From: Pseudomonadota bacterium
GTDB lineage: Bacteria > Pseudomonadota > Alphaproteobacteria > Rhizobiales > Beijerinckiaceae
Length of the DNA stretch: 64,000 bases
Direction of reading: 5' to 3'
Assembly (NCBI GenBank): GCA_020161575.1
Contig: JAIUNR010000001.1
Span: 496,001 to 560,000 of the forward strand
In this document: positions 60,059 to 64,000 of the stretch, piece by piece
Numbering within the stretch: position 1 is the first letter of the stretch
How the letters are laid out: each line of letters begins with the position of its first letter
Program-made: the position numbers and the translations under genes
The notes under the pieces: model-generated
Told to the model about the DNA's origin: nothing
What the model saw: the letters and a program-made list of their open reading frames with translations, nothing else
The model's database searches: none

Positions 60059-60396
60059 TGCCCAGTGGAACCCCTCTCGCGCACGAAACGGAGATCCTCG
60101 CCGCCGCGGAAAGCTGGAAACGCGGCGGGCGCGGCGTCGCCATCGCCACCGTGATCGAAACCTGGGGCTCGGCGCCAAGGCCCGTCGGCTCCCATCTGGT
60201 GATCGACGGGGAGGGTAATTTCCTCGGCTCGGTTTCCGGTGGTTGTGTCGAGGGCGCGGTGATCGCCGAGGCGATCGAGGCGATCGCCGACGGCAAGTCG
60301 AGATTGCTCGAATTCGGTGTCGCGGATGAGACCGCCTGGCGCGTCGGCCTGTCCTGTGGCGGGAAAATTGCCGTCCGGGTGGAGCCGGTGACATGA
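60058..60396 (+). CDS. XdhC-type N-terminal half (CoxI-like)
   Basis: A 112-residue stand-alone XdhC/CoxI N-terminal domain. XdhC proteins bind and sulfurate the molybdenum cofactor. Motifs are AIATVIETWGSAPRPVGSHL and GSVSGGCVEGAV (about residues 59-70) with the conserved Cys. The ATG at 60058 overlaps the coxE stop by one base and has AAAGGAG upstream; a GTG one codon earlier is the alternative. The C-terminal half of a normal XdhC is encoded by the next gene. Confidence 0.87.
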   Translation: MPSGTPLAHETEILAAAESWKRGGRGVAIATVIETWGSAPRPVGSHLVIDGEGNFLGSVSGGCVEGAVIAEAIEAIADGKSRLLEFGVADETAWRVGLSCGGKIAVRVEPVT

Positions 60397-61112
60397 ACCT
60401 CGATCAACTCGCAAAGCTCAACCGTTGTCTCGCGGCGCGACAGGCCGTCGTGGTGGTGAGCGCGCTGGAGGAAGGGCTTGAACCGGGCGATCGCGTCGCG
60501 GTGCTGACGCCGGATGAAATCGGCGCCCGCCATGACGCCGAGGCGCTGCACGAGGCCTTCCGCTCCGGCAAATCCGGCATGGTTGAAATCGCCGGGCGGC
60601 GCTTCTTCCTCAATGTCCACCTGCCGCCTGTGAAGCTGGTCGTGATCGGCGCCGTGCATATCAGCCAGGCGCTGGCGGAGATGGCCCGCCTCGCCGATCT
60701 TGATTGCACGATCATCGATCCACGCACGGCTTTCGCGACCCCGGAACGCTTCCCAGACACGCGGGTGATCGCGCAATGGCCGGATGTCGCGCTGCCGCCG
60801 CTCGGGCTTGATCGCTATACCGCCTTCGTGGCGCTGACCCATGATCCGAAGATCGATGACGGCGCGATCCTGCATGCGCTTACGAAAGAGTGTTTCTATC
60901 TCGGCGCGCTGGGAAGCCGCAAAACCCATGCGAAACGGCTTGAACGACTGGCGGCGACAGGGGCGGCTCCGGAAGCGCTCGCGCGCATCCGCGCGCCGAT
61001 CGGCCTTGATATCGGCGCGGTGAGCCCCGCGGAGATCGCGGTCTCGATCCTTGCCGAGATCATCGGGGCGATGCGCGCGAAACCCAGCCGCGCCGCGGGA
61101 ACTTCGGCATGA
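60393..61112 (+). CDS. XdhC-type C-terminal half (Rossmann domain)
   Basis: A 239-residue protein whose C-terminal two thirds match the XdhC Rossmann domain: KLVVIGAVHISQALAEMARL (about residues 87-106), ALTHDPKIDDGAILHALTKE, FYLGALGSRKTHAKRLERL and IRAPIGLDIGAVSPAEIAVS. The N-terminal 75 residues are less conserved. With the preceding gene it makes a split XdhC; both junctions overlap as ATGA. The two chains probably act together to load the cofactor into CoxL. Confidence 0.88.
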   Translation: MNLDQLAKLNRCLAARQAVVVVSALEEGLEPGDRVAVLTPDEIGARHDAEALHEAFRSGKSGMVEIAGRRFFLNVHLPPVKLVVIGAVHISQALAEMARLADLDCTIIDPRTAFATPERFPDTRVIAQWPDVALPPLGLDRYTAFVALTHDPKIDDGAILHALTKECFYLGALGSRKTHAKRLERLAATGAAPEALARIRAPIGLDIGAVSPAEIAVSILAEIIGAMRAKPSRAAGTSA

Positions 61113-62731
61113 AGTTCGGGACGGTCCCGCTTTCGGAGGCGGAGGGCGGCGTGCTCGCGCATCAGGTCCGCGCCGGTGCTGTCGCCTTTCGCAAGAGCCA
61201 CAATCTCAGCGCGGCGGATTGCGCGGCGCTTGCGCAGGCCGGCGTAAACGAGGTCACGATCGCGCGGCTCGAAGCCGGCGATGTCTTCGAGGATGAGGCG
61301 GCGCGGCTTCTGGCGCAGGCGGCGGCCGGAAGCGGCATCCGCGCCGATCCCGCTTTCACCGGCAGGGCCAATCTGTTCGCGCAAGACAAGGGGCTCTTCG
61401 TGCCGGATGTCGCGGCGGTGGATCGTTTCAATGCGATCGATCCCGGCCTGACGCTCGCGACATTGCCGGCCTTCCGCCGTGTCGAGGCCGGTGAAATGGT
61501 GGCCACGATCAAGATCATTCCCTTCGCCGTGCCCGGATCGCTCGTCGAGACCGGAATCGCGGGGCTTGGGCCGAGCGCGCTGCGTGTCGCGCCCTTTGCC
61601 GCCAAGCGCGTCGCGATGCTCTCGCTGCGCCTGCCGGGGCTGAAGGAAAGCGTGATCGACAAGACATTGCGCGTCACGCAGGAGCGGCTCGCAGCTTTCG
61701 GCGCGACGCTCGCGCTTGAAAGACGCCTTGCGCATCGACAGGCGGATCTCGAAGCGACCCTGGCCGCGCTCGATCCCGAGGCTTTTGATCTCCTGCTGAT
61801 CTTCGGCGCGGCGGCGATCGCGGATATCCGCGACATCATACCGGCCGCGCTCGTGCGGGCAGGGGGCAGGGTGGTTCATTTCGGCATGCCGGTCGATCCG
61901 GGCAATCTCATGCTGCTGGCCGAATTCGCGGGCAAGCCGGTCATCGGCGCTCCCGGCTGCGCGCGCAGCCCGCGCGAGAACGGTTTTGACTGGGTTCTCG
62001 CGCGGCATTGCGCCGATCTGCCGATGGCGGCCTCGGATATCCAGAAGCTCGGCGTCGGCGGACTTCTGATGGAGATCGTTTCACGGCCCCAGCCAAGAGC
62101 GGGCATGGGCGGAGTCGAGAGGGAGAAGATTGCCGCCGGCAAGCCGGGGGGCGTCGCGGCAATTGTTCTTGCGGCGGGGCGTTCCACGCGCTTTGGCGCG
62201 CAGAACAAGCTGCTGGCTTCCTATCAGGGCGAGCCGATGCTTTCGCACGTGCTGGCGCGCGCCGCCGATGCCGCGCTCGATCCGATCCTGATCGTGACCG
62301 GACACGAGCGGGAGCAGGTCGAGGCGATCGCTGAAAATGCGGGGCGCTTCGTTCATAATCCGGCTTTCGCCGAAGGACTTTCGACCTCGCTGCATGCCGG
62401 CTTTCAGGCTTTGCCGCCAGAGGTCGACGCCGCCTTCGTGTTGCTCGCCGATATGCCGCGCGTGAAGCGTGAAACGCTTGATGCGCTTCTTGCCGCCGCC
62501 GTGGCCAATCCGGCGGCGGAGGCTTTCGTGCCGGCCTATTCCGGGCATTGGGGCAATCCCGTTCTGGTGCGTCGCGCGCTTTTTCCAGCCTTTCTTTCCC
62601 TTCACGGTGATCAGGGCGCGCGCAAGCTGCTTCAGACAGCGGGGGATGCGGTTCAGGAAGTGGCGGTCGATGATCCCGGCATTCTCGCGGATTTCGACAC
62701 GCCCGAAGCGCTCGCGCGCGCGGATCAATAG
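61109..62731 (+). CDS. MoeA-like / MocA-like molybdenum cofactor fusion protein
   Basis: A 540-residue two-domain protein. Residues about 1-330 resemble a molybdopterin-binding (MoeA/MoCF-type) protein: FGTVPLSEAEGGVLAHQVRA, LLIFGAAAIADIRDIIPAAL, GMPVDPGNLMLLAEFAGKPV and GAPGCARSPRENGFDWVLAR. Residues about 345-540 are a MocA-type nucleotidyltransferase with the nucleotide loop LAAGRSTRFGAQNKLL (from Leu354), ADMPRV and GHWGNPVLVRR. MocA makes the cytosine dinucleotide form of the cofactor used by CoxL. It overlaps the XdhC half as ATGA and is the last cox gene; its end overlaps the convergent gene by seven bases. Confidence 0.88.
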   Translation: MKFGTVPLSEAEGGVLAHQVRAGAVAFRKSHNLSAADCAALAQAGVNEVTIARLEAGDVFEDEAARLLAQAAAGSGIRADPAFTGRANLFAQDKGLFVPDVAAVDRFNAIDPGLTLATLPAFRRVEAGEMVATIKIIPFAVPGSLVETGIAGLGPSALRVAPFAAKRVAMLSLRLPGLKESVIDKTLRVTQERLAAFGATLALERRLAHRQADLEATLAALDPEAFDLLLIFGAAAIADIRDIIPAALVRAGGRVVHFGMPVDPGNLMLLAEFAGKPVIGAPGCARSPRENGFDWVLARHCADLPMAASDIQKLGVGGLLMEIVSRPQPRAGMGGVEREKIAAGKPGGVAAIVLAAGRSTRFGAQNKLLASYQGEPMLSHVLARAADAALDPILIVTGHEREQVEAIAENAGRFVHNPAFAEGLSTSLHAGFQALPPEVDAAFVLLADMPRVKRETLDALLAAAVANPAAEAFVPAYSGHWGNPVLVRRALFPAFLSLHGDQGARKLLQTAGDAVQEVAVDDPGILADFDTPEALARADQ

Positions 62732-63786
62732 ATCAGGCGATAGGCCGAAAGCGTGACATAGAGGCCCGGCTTTTGCCCCGGCTGCCATTCCGTGCCGAAT
62801 GCCGCGCCGATTCTGGCGCGCCAGAGAGGAAGTTCCGAAATATGGGCTCCGGCGCGAAGCTTGCGCCATCCGCCCTGCAAGGATACCCCGCGCGCGGCAA
62901 TGTCGCGGCCTGCCGAATAGGATATTTCCGGGCCGAAACGGATCTGCGTGCCGGCGAGCGCAAAGGCATGCTGGAAGCGAAAGAATACGCTGCGCTCCGC
63001 CTGATCGAGCAGCAGGCTCGCAAGGCTGTGGCGGGAACCCCAACGGAGCGGGCCTTGCCAGTTCAGCCAGAGATCGAGGCCGGCAGCGGGGCCAATCTCG
63101 AATGTGCGCCCGGTTCCCCAGGCGCGGCTGGGCGGATGGCGCAGGATGCTCACGCCGGCCATTGCCGTGATCGCGAGCGGGCCGCGATGCCATTCGTAGC
63201 CGCCCAGCAGCCGCGCCGAGGAAACGCGATGCGCGGTGCGAGCGAGCGAGGGGTCATATTCGGCCAGCCGGATGCCGAGCGTCACCATCGTCCGCCAGCC
63301 TGGCCGATCCATCCGCCGGTCGTGCGCCAGCTTGGTGCCGAGCGTAAGGAAACGATCGTGCCGGGTCAGGTCGAGGCTTTTGAACGCAACCGAGCGGTAA
63401 GGGGGGGCACTTTGCCAGAGTTCGGCCATGGAAGATGGAGGGGGCGAGAGCGAACCGAGCAGCGCCCGCCCTTTTGCGGGAAGCTGGCCGAGGCGGGGCA
63501 GGCGGATGCGGAGCGAGGCAAGCGGATCGCCCAGAAACGCGATGCCGCTCCTTGAGGTCGATGCGGGAAGCCCCTGTCCAGCCTGGATATCCTCCTGTTC
63601 CTCAGGATCCAGATCCGGGTCGTCGGCCGCCTCGGGTAGCGTTTCACTTGGGAGGGAAGGCGGCGCATTCTCCAATCTGCGCGTGTTGCTTCTCAATTCC
63701 GCTGCCTGCGCGCAAGCGATAAGCCACAGCGCCCCGGAGAGCAGCCCGAAGCCAAGTTTTCCCGCCCTCCCGATGGCCATTCGCAT
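62725..63786 (-). CDS. Outer-membrane beta-barrel protein, possibly BcsS-like
   Basis: A 353-residue exported protein. It has a signal peptide (MRMAIGRAGKLGFGLLSGAL, cleavage near ACAQA), an acidic linker (about residues 50-80, ADDPDLDPEEQEDIQAGQG) and a C-terminal part of alternating strands such as LLGGYEWHRGPLAITAMAGV and GGWRKLRAGAHISEL, ending in an aromatic residue. The barrel recalls BcsS of cellulose-synthesis clusters, but no bcs genes are in view, so this is weak. ATG 63786 is chosen for the signal; ATG 63834 is upstream. Convergent with the cofactor gene by seven bases. Confidence 0.55.
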   Translation of the reverse strand: MRMAIGRAGKLGFGLLSGALWLIACAQAAELRSNTRRLENAPPSLPSETLPEAADDPDLDPEEQEDIQAGQGLPASTSRSGIAFLGDPLASLRIRLPRLGQLPAKGRALLGSLSPPPSSMAELWQSAPPYRSVAFKSLDLTRHDRFLTLGTKLAHDRRMDRPGWRTMVTLGIRLAEYDPSLARTAHRVSSARLLGGYEWHRGPLAITAMAGVSILRHPPSRAWGTGRTFEIGPAAGLDLWLNWQGPLRWGSRHSLASLLLDQAERSVFFRFQHAFALAGTQIRFGPEISYSAGRDIAARGVSLQGGWRKLRAGAHISELPLWRARIGAAFGTEWQPGQKPGLYVTLSAYRLIY

Positions 63787-63977
63787 GGGCCGGCCGCTCC
63801 CTGCGGCTTGTTCGGTTTTTACACCACGGGGCAAGCAAAGCGCGCCACTTACGTGATCGCTAGCAACCTGGGATTGCGATTGGCGAGCGGATGATGGTGC
63901 GCCCTGTTTTTGACTTTTCTTGCGAGGCTATTCCCACTATTCACAAGGGCCGCGATGCGCCGGGAGCTTGTGACGTG

Positions 63978-64000
63978 ATGAAGCCGTACTCGGCGCGAAT
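63978..64000 (+). CDS. Possible first codons of a gene cut by the window edge
   Basis: An ATG at 63978 follows GGGAG at 63962-63966 by 11 bases, and the frame reads MKPYSAR before the window ends. The preceding 190 bases from the divergent signal-peptide gene are non-coding and include an AT-richer segment (63905-63945) suited to promoters. This is too short to identify. Confidence 0.25.

Noticed and set aside
1-64000. CRISPR arrays, tRNA or rRNA genes, insertion sequences, prophage genes
   Set aside because: No regularly spaced repeats, tRNA-like or rRNA-like sequence, transposase or phage proteins were recognised on reading both strands.

Overview
The window is a high-GC, densely packed chromosomal segment of an alphaproteobacterium, most likely of the order Hyphomicrobiales (Rhizobiales). 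The evidence is the alphaproteobacterial flagellar gene set (DUF6468 protein, MotE), a CckA hybrid kinase next to flhB, a GAAC-N7-GAAC SOS box before recA, CtrA-type TTAA-N7-TTAA boxes, an MlotiK1-like potassium channel, and palindromic intergenic repeats typical of that order. The genus cannot be fixed from the sequence. No tRNA, rRNA, CRISPR array, insertion sequence or phage gene was recognised.

Layout. (1) 1-17.4 kb is a flagellar cluster in alternating blocks: flgF-flgG-flgA (minus, flgA cut by the window edge); fliL-fliM-DUF6468-motE and a 1154-residue repeat-rich exported protein (plus); fliO-fliP (minus); flgB-flgC-fliE-fliQ-fliR-flhB followed by cckA (plus). A perfect CtrA box lies before flgB, so the kinase at the end of the cluster probably controls it through CtrA. 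(2) 17.5-31 kb is mainly housekeeping: an FkbM methyltransferase, recA, alaS, a cyclic-nucleotide-gated K+ channel, icd, a TrmJ-type methyltransferase, murI, rpsD and an outer-membrane barrel. (3) 31-41.4 kb is mixed metabolism: a TetR/SDR pair, a long minus-strand run (BASS transporter, rpe, purB, sugE, RBBP9-like hydrolase), a DadA-like oxidoreductase, a P1 peptidase, ccdA and DUF1203.

(4) 41.5-50.2 kb, minus strand, carries a hydroxyproline-type catabolic unit (two-subunit aconitase X and 4-hydroxyproline epimerase) running into a complete Liv ABC transporter, including a small membrane protein and the binding protein. This suggests import and breakdown of proline-like amino acids. (5) 50.5-62.7 kb holds a flavin reductase, an SDR that lacks the catalytic YxxxK, an enol-lactonase-like hydrolase and, divergently, a molybdenum-hydroxylase operon: coxS, coxL, coxM, a LysE-family exporter, coxD, a YkgJ-like cysteine-cluster protein, coxE, two XdhC halves and a MoeA-MocA fusion. 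From the LysE gene onward every junction overlaps.

CoxL has the form II motif AYRGAGR and not the CO-dehydrogenase motif, so the substrate is probably not CO. The exporter and the cysteine-cluster protein inside the maturation genes make this operon the most interesting part of the window. (6) The right end has a possible BcsS-like outer-membrane protein and perhaps the first codons of another gene.
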